From positions 1 through 9,731 of the forward strand of contig DASZLR010000035.1 in NCBI GenBank assembly GCA_035552275.1: a stretch of DNA of 9,731 nucleotides. The letters run 5' to 3'. The notes under the pieces were generated by a model that saw only the letters and a list, made by a program, of their open reading frames with translations, was not told where the DNA came from and did not search any database. This document shows positions 1 to 5,059 of the stretch, piece by piece. The stretch comes from DASVLX01 sp035552275. GTDB taxonomy: Bacteria; Actinomycetota; Actinomycetes; Mycobacteriales; Pseudonocardiaceae. The stretch's first letter is position 1, and every line of letters starts with the position of its first letter. The translations under genes were made by a program, and so were the position numbers.

Positions 1-94
1 TCTCGTGCTCCACGTCGGCGACCCGGTCCAGCAACTCACCATCACCGCACCGCCACACCTCGGTGGCGTGCGACGGATCCAGGTAAGTGCCCAT
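1..94 (-). CDS. 5' end of a probable DUF222/13E12-repeat HNH endonuclease (partial)
   Basis: Only the first 31 codons are in the window; the gene runs off the left edge. Reading starts at an ATG (94-92) and gives MGTYLDPSHATEVWRC..., then GDGELLDRVADVEHE. The acidic 'xxxELLDRVADVE' helix shortly after the start resembles the N-terminus of the actinobacterial DUF222/13E12 repeat proteins, which carry a C-terminal HNH nuclease motif; that motif would lie outside the window. The start is supported by a promoter whose -10 box ends 6 nt before the ATG, with no Shine-Dalgarno sequence, so a leaderless mRNA is likely. A perfect SOS box overlaps the -35. Members of the 13E12 family in mycobacteria are known SOS-regulated genes, which agrees with the call. 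Family identity is an inference from a short stretch and the promoter. Confidence 0.5.
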   Translation of the reverse strand, partial: MGTYLDPSHATEVWRCGDGELLDRVADVEHE

Positions 95-100
95 AACCCC

Positions 101-129
101 AACCTACCCACAATCACAGCGCTTGTCGA
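101..129 (-). promoter_or_regulatory. Promoter of the left-edge gene, leaderless type
   Basis: On the minus strand, TCGACA (129-124; five of six bases match TTGACA) is followed after exactly 17 nt by TAGGTT (106-101), which fits the actinobacterial TAnnnT -10. Six nucleotides then separate it from the ATG at 94, so transcription probably begins at or next to the start codon. The -35 lies inside the SOS box. Confidence 0.55.
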
Positions 130-141
130 ACGCCTGTTCGA
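126..141. promoter_or_regulatory. LexA-binding SOS box
   Basis: TCGAACGCCTGTTCGA matches the actinobacterial (mycobacterial) SOS consensus TCGAAC-N4-GTTCGA in all twelve defined positions. It overlaps the -35 element of the left-edge gene, so LexA would block that promoter until DNA damage. It lies 25 bp beyond the stop codon of the TetR gene, so it does not control that gene's promoter. Confidence 0.8.
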
Positions 142-165
142 ACGAAAGAAGTGACCTCGATCACT

Positions 166-861
166 TCACGCAGGGGACTGGTCCGGCCGCAGCAAATCGT
201 TGACGACGCCGACCGCGTCCCGGATCAGCGGCCGCAACACCCGCAGCCGGGACAGTGCCACCGCCCGGTCGATCAGCGGCACGGTGCGCTCGACCAGCGC
301 GCGGGTGCGGGCGCAGTCGGGGGAGCGGTCGTGCACCCAGTACAGCACCACGCCCAATTGGTAGAGCCACAACAGTTCCGGCAGGTCGGGCCGCAACTGC
401 GGGTCCATCTTCACGCTCGCGCCGTCGACCACCTCCCGGAAGACGCCGATGGCGATCTCGCGGGCCGGTCCGGACTCGGCCGACAGCGGGGACAGCGGGC
501 TGGCCGGATCGGCCGCGTTGCGGAAGAACTGCGCGCCGAACTCGTGGTACGGCTGCGCGATCTCCAGCCAGCGCAGCAGCACCGCGCGCAGCCGGGCGCC
601 GAAATCCCGTTCACCGGCCAGCACCTTGTCACAGGCCTGCACGTGCAATTCGCTGATCCGGTAGTAGAAGCCCTGGACCAGATGTTCCTTGGAATCGAAG
701 TAGTAGTACGCGTTGCCGACCGACACGTTCGCCTCGGTGGCCACCGCGCGCATCGTGGTGCGCTCGTAGCCGCGTTCGGCGAACAGGCGCAGCGCGGTGT
801 CCAGGATCAGCGCCCTGGTCGCGTCGCTCTTCTTCGCTGGGCTGGTTTCCTGATCGGTCAC
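166..861 (-). CDS. TetR/AcrR-family transcriptional repressor
   Basis: This 231-residue protein has the classical TetR layout. Helix 1 is around residues 14-29 (ALILDTALRLFAERG), followed by 'YERTTMRAVATEANVSVGNAYYYFDSKEHLV' split over residues 32-62, the family's helix-turn-helix with its YYYF/K signature. The remaining roughly 165 residues form the ligand-binding and dimerisation half, whose ligand cannot be inferred. The start is a GTG (861-859) overlapping the stop of the membrane-protein gene upstream by four bases (GTGA), so the two are translationally coupled in one operon. There is no independent promoter space. The likely targets are the two 14-bp palindromes in the divergent region about 400 bp upstream, which would make it an autorepressor that also controls the divergent hydrolase. 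The family call is secure; the operator assignment is inference. Confidence 0.93.
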   Translation of the reverse strand: MTDQETSPAKKSDATRALILDTALRLFAERGYERTTMRAVATEANVSVGNAYYYFDSKEHLVQGFYYRISELHVQACDKVLAGERDFGARLRAVLLRWLEIAQPYHEFGAQFFRNAADPASPLSPLSAESGPAREIAIGVFREVVDGASVKMDPQLRPDLPELLWLYQLGVVLYWVHDRSPDCARTRALVERTVPLIDRAVALSRLRVLRPLIRDAVGVVNDLLRPDQSPA

Positions 862-1238
862 TTGGCGACGTTAACCGGCTGGCGCAGAGCTTCCTGGATC
901 AGCCCGTTGCGCCGGACCCGGCTGAAGATCAGCAGGTTGACCAGGTGCAGGCCGCCGACCACGAGTAGCACGGTGCCCATCTTGACCGACAGCACCTGCA
1001 GCACGTCGCGCACCGTCGACACCTGCGCGTCGGTGCTCAGCCACAGCGCGACGAAACCGAAGTTGACCAGGTAGAAGCCGACCACCAGCAACTGGTTCAG
1101 CGCGGCTCCGACCCGCTCGTTGCGGAACACATCGGCCAGGTAGACCTGCCCGTTCTGGCTGAGTTTCCGGGCCACCCACAGGGTGAGCGCCACGCTCAGC
1201 GCGATGTAGATGACGTAGCCGACGACTGCGAGGTCCAT
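858..1238 (-). CDS. Small integral membrane protein with three predicted helices, function unknown
   Basis: The 126-residue product has three hydrophobic segments: about residues 3-24 (VVGYVIYIALSVALTLWVA), 48-68 (NQLLVVGFYLVNFGFVALWL) and 86-105 (KMGTVLLVVGGLHLVNLLIF). Between the first two is a polar loop with 'NGQVYLADVF', and the C-terminus is basic then amphipathic. No catalytic motif or named domain is recognised, and there is no signal peptide distinct from the first helix. The start ATG at 1238-1236 is preferred over a longer frame from position 1268, because a strong AAGGAG sits 9 nt before 1238 and the longer version would begin inside an operator palindrome and be translated through the ribosome-binding site. 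The gene is first in an operon with the TetR regulator, which overlaps it by GTGA. Such a pairing suggests that the protein senses, transports or protects against the regulator's ligand, but that is inference. Confidence 0.8.
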   Translation of the reverse strand: MDLAVVGYVIYIALSVALTLWVARKLSQNGQVYLADVFRNERVGAALNQLLVVGFYLVNFGFVALWLSTDAQVSTVRDVLQVLSVKMGTVLLVVGGLHLVNLLIFSRVRRNGLIQEALRQPVNVAK

Positions 1239-1247
1239 GGCGACCAG

Positions 1248-1253
1248 CTCCTT
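1248..1253 (-). promoter_or_regulatory. Ribosome-binding site that sets the membrane-protein start
   Basis: AAGGAG on the minus strand, with 9 nt to the ATG at 1238. It excludes the longer reading from 1268, whose start lies upstream of this site. Confidence 0.75.
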
Positions 1254-1254
1254 T

Positions 1255-1268
1255 TTGAACGTGTTCAA
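1255..1268. promoter_or_regulatory. Palindromic operator 1, probable TetR site
   Basis: TTGAACGTGTTCAA has perfect six-base arms around a GT centre. It is the exact reverse complement of the second site at 1289-1302; the two centres are 34 bp apart, a little over three helical turns. It covers the expected transcription start of the membrane protein-TetR operon. Assignment to the adjacent TetR protein is inferred from position. Confidence 0.65.
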
Positions 1269-1274
1269 GGCAGT

Positions 1275-1302
1275 ACGGTACTCCTGTTTTGAACACGTTC
1301 AA
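1275..1302 (-). promoter_or_regulatory. Promoter of the membrane protein-TetR operon
   Basis: On the minus strand, -35 TTGAAC (1302-1297), a 16-nt spacer, and -10 TACCGT (1280-1275, matching TAnnnT). The start of transcription is expected near 1268, at the edge of operator 1. The -10 lies within a small inverted repeat, AGTAC-G-GTACT (1272-1282), almost midway between the two operators. Confidence 0.5.
1289..1302. promoter_or_regulatory. Palindromic operator 2, probable TetR site
   Basis: TTGAACACGTTCAA has perfect six-base arms around an AC centre. Its minus-strand reading is identical to operator 1. On the minus strand its TTGAAC half doubles as the -35 of the operon promoter; on the plus strand it lies just upstream of the -35 region of the hydrolase promoter, so one bound repressor could silence both directions. 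Confidence 0.65.
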
Positions 1303-1329
1303 TAGGCCGTTCGGCGGGTATCCGTCGGG

Positions 1330-1335
1330 TACGCT
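1330..1335 (+). promoter_or_regulatory. -10 element of the alpha/beta hydrolase gene
   Basis: TACGCT fits TAnnnT and ends 7 nt before the GTG at 1343, where no Shine-Dalgarno sequence is visible. This suggests a leaderless transcript beginning at or next to the GTG. The -35 region (about 1306-1312) is poor, so activity may be weak. Confidence 0.4.
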
Positions 1336-1342
1336 TCGGGCC

Positions 1343-2164
1343 GTGCCGACGACGCGGGTCAACGCAGCGACCATCGCCTACACCGACACCGGGACGCCGG
1401 CGGGCAAGCCCGACGCCGCCACCGTCCTGTTCGGACACGGCTTGCTGTTCAGCGGCTGGATGTTCCATCCGCAGGTGGCGGCGCTGCGCGAGCAGTACCG
1501 CTGCGTCACCATCGACTGGCGCGGCCAGGGCGACACCCCGCCCACGCCCGCCGGTTACGACATGGACACCCTCACCGCCGACGCGGTCGCGCTGATCGAA
1601 TCACTGGACCTCGCGCCGGTGCACTACGTCGGCCTGTCCATGGGCGGTTTCGTCGGGCTGCGGCTGGCCGCCCGGCACGGCGAGCTGCTGCGCTCGCTGA
1701 CCTTGCTGGACACCAGCGCCGACGGCGAGAGCCCCGACCATCTCCGCCAGTACCGGCTGCTCGCCTCGATCTACCGGCTGGTCGGCATCATCGGCCCGGT
1801 GCGCAACAAGGTGCTGCCACTGATGTTCGGGCCGAAGTTCCTCGCCGAACTGGCCAGCCAGGCGCTGATCACCGACTGGACCGACCGGCTGCGGCGCTGC
1901 GATCGCGGCGGTATCCGCAGGGCCGTGCTCGGTGTCGCCGACCGCGCCCCGGTTGTCGACGAGCTGGCCAGGATCAGCGTGCCCACCCTGGTCATGGTCG
2001 GTGCTGATGACATCGCGACGCGACCGGAGCACTCCGTGCGGATCGCTGAGGGCGTCGTCGGCGCCCGGCTGGAGAAGCTGGAAAGCTGTGGGCACAGCAG
2101 CAGCCTGGAACGGCCCGACGCGGTGACCAAGCTGCTCGGCGAGTTCCTGGCCGGTATCGACTAA
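1343..2164 (+). CDS. Alpha/beta hydrolase fold enzyme
   Basis: The 273-residue product is a complete single-domain alpha/beta hydrolase. The oxyanion HG motif is near residues 31-33 (FGHGLLFSGW). The strand 'VTIDWRGQGDT' (residues 55-65) precedes the nucleophile elbow GLSMGG with Ser99. The acid Asp223 is in the GxxDxxxP turn (GADDIATRP), and the general base is His251 in 'LESCGHSSSLERP'. The family includes esterases, lactonases, haloperoxidase-like enzymes and C-C bond hydrolases; the substrate cannot be told. I choose GTG 1343 because homologous sequence begins about there and a -10 box sits 7 nt upstream. A longer in-frame reading from TTG 1289 would start inside operator 2 and add 18 unlikely residues. 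It is divergent from the membrane protein-TetR operon and probably TetR-controlled. It ends 11 bp from the stop codon of the convergent SDR gene. Confidence 0.88.
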   Translation: MPTTRVNAATIAYTDTGTPAGKPDAATVLFGHGLLFSGWMFHPQVAALREQYRCVTIDWRGQGDTPPTPAGYDMDTLTADAVALIESLDLAPVHYVGLSMGGFVGLRLAARHGELLRSLTLLDTSADGESPDHLRQYRLLASIYRLVGIIGPVRNKVLPLMFGPKFLAELASQALITDWTDRLRRCDRGGIRRAVLGVADRAPVVDELARISVPTLVMVGADDIATRPEHSVRIAEGVVGARLEKLESCGHSSSLERPDAVTKLLGEFLAGID

Positions 2165-2184
2165 CCCCGTACCGACTAACCCCG
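2158..2184. repeat. Tandem 15-bp duplication spanning two convergent stop codons
   Basis: CGACTAACCCCG occurs at 2158-2169 and again at 2173-2184 with a period of 15 bp. The first copy holds the TAA of the hydrolase (2162-2164); the second holds the TAG of the SDR gene on the opposite strand (2178-2176). A slippage duplication may therefore have set one of the two gene ends. No hairpin terminator is visible between the genes. Confidence 0.7.
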
Positions 2185-2979
2185 GGCGCGATACGAGCCC
2201 CGGCGCGGATCCGGGTGCGCGGCAAGGTAATCCTCGAAGCTGATCGTGCCGAAGGTGTGGTCCGGCGTGGTGTGGCCGCCGGCCCGGTACGCGCGGAACA
2301 CCTTGCCCGGCAGGCGAATCGGCAGCACCGGCCGGCGCAACCCGGTCGACAGCAGATAGCTGGCGGCCAGGTCGCGAGCCTCCAGCACCTGCGGCCCGCC
2401 GATGTCGGGCACCCGGCCGGCCGGCTCGCCCAGCGCCAGCTCGGCCAGCCGCGCGCCGACCTCGCCGGTGTCGATCGGCTGGAACGGCAGGTCGGGAACG
2501 GCCATCACCGGAGCCTTGGCGGTGATCGCGAACACCGTCCGCAACAGGTCGTGGAATTGGGTGGCGCGCAGGATGGTGTAGGGCAGGCCGGACGCTTCGA
2601 TCACCCGCTCCGACGCCAGTTTTCCCTGGTAGTAGCCAAAAGGAACCCGGTCGATGCCGACGATCGAGATGTACACCAGGTGCGGGCGGCCGGCTCGTTT
2701 CGCCGCCTCGACCAGCGTGCCGGTCACCGCTTCCTCGGAACGCCGGCCGATCGCGGTGGTCGCGCAGTGCACGATCACCTCCGCGCCGGCGACCGCCTCG
2801 GGCACACCGACGCCGGACCGCAGGTCGGCCCGCGCCCAGCCGTACGCGGAGTGATCACCGGTCGGCCGCTCCCGCCGGCTGCCCACCCGCACCTCGGCGG
2901 CTCCGCCGGCCAGCAGTCGGCGCACCACCAGCCGGCCGAGTTGGCCGGCGCCGCCCGTCACCAGGATCGGTCCCACCAT
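2176..2979 (-). CDS. NAD(P)-binding Rossmann protein, NmrA/atypical SDR type
   Basis: The 267-residue protein begins with a Rossmann fold: 'ILVTGGAGQLGRLVVRRLL', with the GxxGxxG dinucleotide loop at residues 9-15, then 'EVRVGSRR' where basic residues after the second strand favour NADP(H). 'VIVHCATT' (68-75), 'LVYISIVGID' (101-110) and a YxxxK pair (Tyr116, Lys120) follow, then 'LPYTILRATQFHDLL', typical of NmrA/NAD(P)H-azoreductase-like atypical SDRs. Length is normal. It could be a reductase, or a redox sensor without catalysis; the YxxxK pair leans toward a reductase. It follows the P450 with 8 bp between genes. The P450 stop TAG overlaps the AGGAGG ribosome-binding site (2989-2984), so the two are surely co-transcribed and probably coupled. 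The ATG at 2979 has only 4 nt of spacing from AGGAGG; the next codon is GTG, which is an alternative start. A role in processing the P450 substrate or product is inferred. Confidence 0.85.
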   Translation of the reverse strand: MVGPILVTGGAGQLGRLVVRRLLAGGAAEVRVGSRRERPTGDHSAYGWARADLRSGVGVPEAVAGAEVIVHCATTAIGRRSEEAVTGTLVEAAKRAGRPHLVYISIVGIDRVPFGYYQGKLASERVIEASGLPYTILRATQFHDLLRTVFAITAKAPVMAVPDLPFQPIDTGEVGARLAELALGEPAGRVPDIGGPQVLEARDLAASYLLSTGLRRPVLPIRLPGKVFRAYRAGGHTTPDHTFGTISFEDYLAAHPDPRRGSYRARG

Positions 2980-2987
2980 GGTCCCTC

Positions 2988-4268
2988 CTATCGCAGTATC
3001 ACCGGCAGCGCGTCCACGCCGTACACGATCGACGTCGAACGGAAGGACACGTCCTCCGGCCGCACCGCCAGCCGCATCTCCGGGAACCGCCGGACCAGCG
3101 CCGGATACGCGGCGCGCAGCTCCATCCGGGCCAGCTCGGCGCCGATGCAGCGATGGATGCCGTAGCTGAACGCCAGATGCGAGCTGGCCGCCCGCCCCGG
3201 TTCGAATCCCGCCATCCCGGCACCCAGTGATTCGTCGCGGTTCGCGCCGGACAGCGAGACCAGCACGATGTCTCCCTTCCTGATCCGCACCCCGGCGACG
3301 TCCACATCGTCGGTCGCGAACCGCGGGAAGGCCAGCTGAACGACGGTCAGGTAGCGCAGCAGTTCCTCGACCAGTCGGTGCACCTCGTCGGCGTCGCCGA
3401 GCGCGGCCCGGCGGGCATCCGGGTTGTCCAGCAGGACCAGCGCGCCCAACGCCAGCATGCTCGCGGTGGTTTCCAACCCGCCGGTCAGCACGCCGTCGGC
3501 CAGCCCGGCCAGCTCCCGGTCGTCGATCTCGTCGCCGTGCTCCTTGATGATCATGCCGAGCAACCCGTCGCCGGGCGTCTGGCGCTGCTTGGCGACCACC
3601 CCGAGCAGATACGACAGCGACTCGGAGATCGCGCCCAGCGACGCGCTCGCCCCGCTGAGCAGGTCGAATCGTGCGGTGCTCAGCCGCTGGAAATCCTCAC
3701 GGTCCTCATAGGACACTCCGAGCAGCTCGCAGATGGTCAGCGACGGGATGGGCAGCGCGAATGACGTCCACAGGTCGACCGGCCCGGTTGCCGCCTCCAT
3801 CGCGTCCAACCGCGCGGTGACGATCGACTCGATCCGCGGGGTGAGCCGGGACAGCCGGCGCATGGTGAACTCCGGCGTCAGCAGCTTACGCAGCCGGGTG
3901 TGCGCGGGCGGATCGGCGAAGCCCAGGCCACCGGGATTCTGCTCGGCGTTCGCGCCCATCGTGCCGATCAGGTTGGCGAAGTCGTTGCTGAACCCGTCGA
4001 CCCGGCCCAGCAGCGCCTTGGCCTCCGCATGGCCGCTGACCAGCCACACATCACGGCCCAGCGGCAGCGGCAGCTTGCTGATCGGCTCGGTGGCGCGGGT
4101 TCGGGCCAGTTCGGGCACCGGGTCCAGGCCGTCGCGCCGCAGTGGCAGTAACGCCGCGTCGGGCAGCAGCGAAACCTTGGACAGGTCGAAGCCGTGTTTG
4201 GCCGAGCGCGCAAGGTAGCGACGGGCCAGCCAGCCCACCACCCGCGATCGGACGCTCGTCAGAATCAT
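2988..4268 (-). CDS. Cytochrome P450 monooxygenase
   Basis: This 426-residue soluble bacterial P450 shows 'LGFADPPAHTRLRKLLTPEF' (residues 115-134, the conserved C-helix HTRLR heme-propionate region). The I-helix oxygen-activation motif is GGLETT (263-268), the K-helix ExxR pair is Glu302/Arg305, and the heme loop is FSYGIHRCIG with the thiolate Cys374. Two deviations stand out: the usual FGxG of the heme loop reads FSYG (Ser368 for Gly), and the meander region 'ANRDESLGAGMAGFEPGR' lacks the common FPDPxRFD wording. About 55 residues precede the usual catalytic core start, including a basic helix but no clear membrane anchor. I choose ATG 4268, as a longer frame would run through the divergent promoter into the MarR gene. 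Electron-transfer partners (ferredoxin, reductase) are not in the window. It heads an operon with the SDR gene and faces a MarR regulator. Codon 40 is a rare TTA. The substrate is unknown. Confidence 0.93.
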   Translation of the reverse strand: MILTSVRSRVVGWLARRYLARSAKHGFDLSKVSLLPDAALLPLRRDGLDPVPELARTRATEPISKLPLPLGRDVWLVSGHAEAKALLGRVDGFSNDFANLIGTMGANAEQNPGGLGFADPPAHTRLRKLLTPEFTMRRLSRLTPRIESIVTARLDAMEAATGPVDLWTSFALPIPSLTICELLGVSYEDREDFQRLSTARFDLLSGASASLGAISESLSYLLGVVAKQRQTPGDGLLGMIIKEHGDEIDDRELAGLADGVLTGGLETTASMLALGALVLLDNPDARRAALGDADEVHRLVEELLRYLTVVQLAFPRFATDDVDVAGVRIRKGDIVLVSLSGANRDESLGAGMAGFEPGRAASSHLAFSYGIHRCIGAELARMELRAAYPALVRRFPEMRLAVRPEDVSFRSTSIVYGVDALPVILR

Positions 4269-4289
4269 CGGCGCTCGCCCCCAAGTCCA

Positions 4290-4305
4290 TACCGGAAATC
4301 GGGTA
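4290..4305. promoter_or_regulatory. Imperfect 16-bp palindrome, candidate MarR operator
   Basis: TACCGGAAATCGGGTA matches its own reverse complement at six of eight half-site positions. It lies in the 47-bp gap between the divergent P450 and MarR starts and ends 10 bp before the MarR ATG. MarR proteins usually bind 16-20-bp palindromes in such divergent regions, so it may control both directions. The imperfection keeps confidence low. Confidence 0.35.
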
Positions 4306-4315
4306 CAAACAACAC

Positions 4316-4870
4316 ATGGCTCGTGGCCACCTGACCTCCCCTCCCCGCGCGAACCCTGCCGCGCGTGCCGCAACCGATCCGGACGCGGTCACCGACGCTG
4401 TGCTCGTCGCGTCCCGTCTACTGGTGGCTATCTCAGCACGGTCGATCGCGTCGGTGGACGAGTCGATCACCCTGGCGCAGTTTCGCCTGCTGGTCGTGCT
4501 CGCCACCTGCGGTCCGTTGAAGCTGGCCACCCTGGCCGATCATCTCAGGGTCAACCCGTCGACCGCGACCCGCATGATTGATCGGCTGATCGCCATCAGC
4601 CTGGCCAGCCGGCAGGTCAACCCGAGCTCACGCCGGGAGGTCGTGGTCGGGCTGACCGACACCGGGGCCGCGGTGGTGAACCAGGTCACCGAGCGGCGGC
4701 GCAGGGAGATCGCCGAGATCGTGGGCCGGATGCCGGTCAAACTGCGCGAGGACCTGGTCGAGGCGTTGGAGGCGTTCGCCGAGGCCGGCGGCGAGCCGGC
4801 GGTGTCCACCGCGGCCGGCCAGTCCGAGTCCGGGCCGATCGAGTTGGATCGCGGCGCCGACTGGATCTAG
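4316..4870 (+). CDS. MarR-family transcriptional regulator
   Basis: The 184-residue protein has the MarR winged helix-turn-helix: 'ITLAQFRLLVVLATCGP' (residues 51-67), 'KLATLADHLRVNPSTATRMI' (69-88, helix-turn-helix and recognition helix), then the wing 'LASRQVNPSSRREVVVGLTDTG' split across 96-117, ending with a long dimerisation helix. The acidic 20-residue tail is variable in the family. I choose ATG 4316. There is no Shine-Dalgarno sequence; TACAAA (4304-4309) ends 6 nt upstream, so the mRNA may be leaderless. In-frame sequence further upstream overlaps the start of the opposing P450 gene and is not MarR-like. The divergent arrangement with the P450-SDR operon, only 47 bp apart, makes that operon its likely target. 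The ligand is unknown; phenolic or other aromatic effectors are common in the family but are not shown here. Confidence 0.9.
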   Translation: MARGHLTSPPRANPAARAATDPDAVTDAVLVASRLLVAISARSIASVDESITLAQFRLLVVLATCGPLKLATLADHLRVNPSTATRMIDRLIAISLASRQVNPSSRREVVVGLTDTGAAVVNQVTERRRREIAEIVGRMPVKLREDLVEALEAFAEAGGEPAVSTAAGQSESGPIELDRGADWI

Positions 4871-5059
4871 CCGAATGGATTCGTCGGTTGCCGCTGAATG
4901 GACGAACCTCACAGCGGCCGAACGCGCGGAGTGCGCGGATCGCTACGACAGGCTAACTGCCTCGGTACACCTATGTAGTGCGCAATAGTTTCACTAGGCA
5001 CGCAATCCGTCGTATCCACTGCGAGTCCGTATCGGACTACCAACCCCGGAGGATCCATC
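4871..5059 (+). promoter_or_regulatory. Leader/promoter region of the formate-nitrite transporter gene
   Basis: This 189-bp gap has no ORF of note. After the interlocking repeats it becomes less GC-rich (about 4950-5040). It holds an inverted repeat TAGTG-N11-CACTA (4976-4996) that encloses TAGTTT (4986-4991), a possible TAnnnT -10, but I find no convincing -35. GGAGGA (5048-5053) lies 6 nt before the GTG and is a strong ribosome-binding site, so this gene, unlike several neighbours, has a leader. Confidence 0.4.
4880..4918 (+). other. Interlocking inverted repeats, possible RNA pseudoknot or weak terminator
   Basis: Two perfect inverted repeats interleave. TTCGTC (4880-4885) pairs with GACGAA (4901-4906), and GCCGCTG (4890-4896), which lies in the first loop, pairs with CAGCGGC (4912-4918). 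The linkers are 4, 4 and 5 nt. This is the topology of a compact H-type pseudoknot, or of two mutually exclusive hairpins. It begins 10 nt after the MarR stop. No U-tract follows, so an ordinary intrinsic terminator is not well supported. Confidence 0.35.

Noticed and set aside
151..1074. 307-codon plus-strand frame across the TetR and membrane-protein genes
   Set aside because: It covers two real minus-strand genes, has no ribosome-binding site and has no recognisable domain.
1255..1302. Reading the two TTGAAC/GTTCAA palindromes as SOS boxes
   Set aside because: The SOS consensus needs TCGAAC and a four-base spacer. These have TTGAAC with a two-base spacer and lie beside a TetR gene.
2215..3165. 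316-codon plus-strand frame across the SDR and the end of the P450
   Set aside because: It is antisense to two genes with unmistakable Rossmann and P450 motifs.
4890..4918. Intrinsic terminator after the MarR gene
   Set aside because: A 7-bp GC-rich stem is present, but the loop is 15 nt and no U-tract follows.
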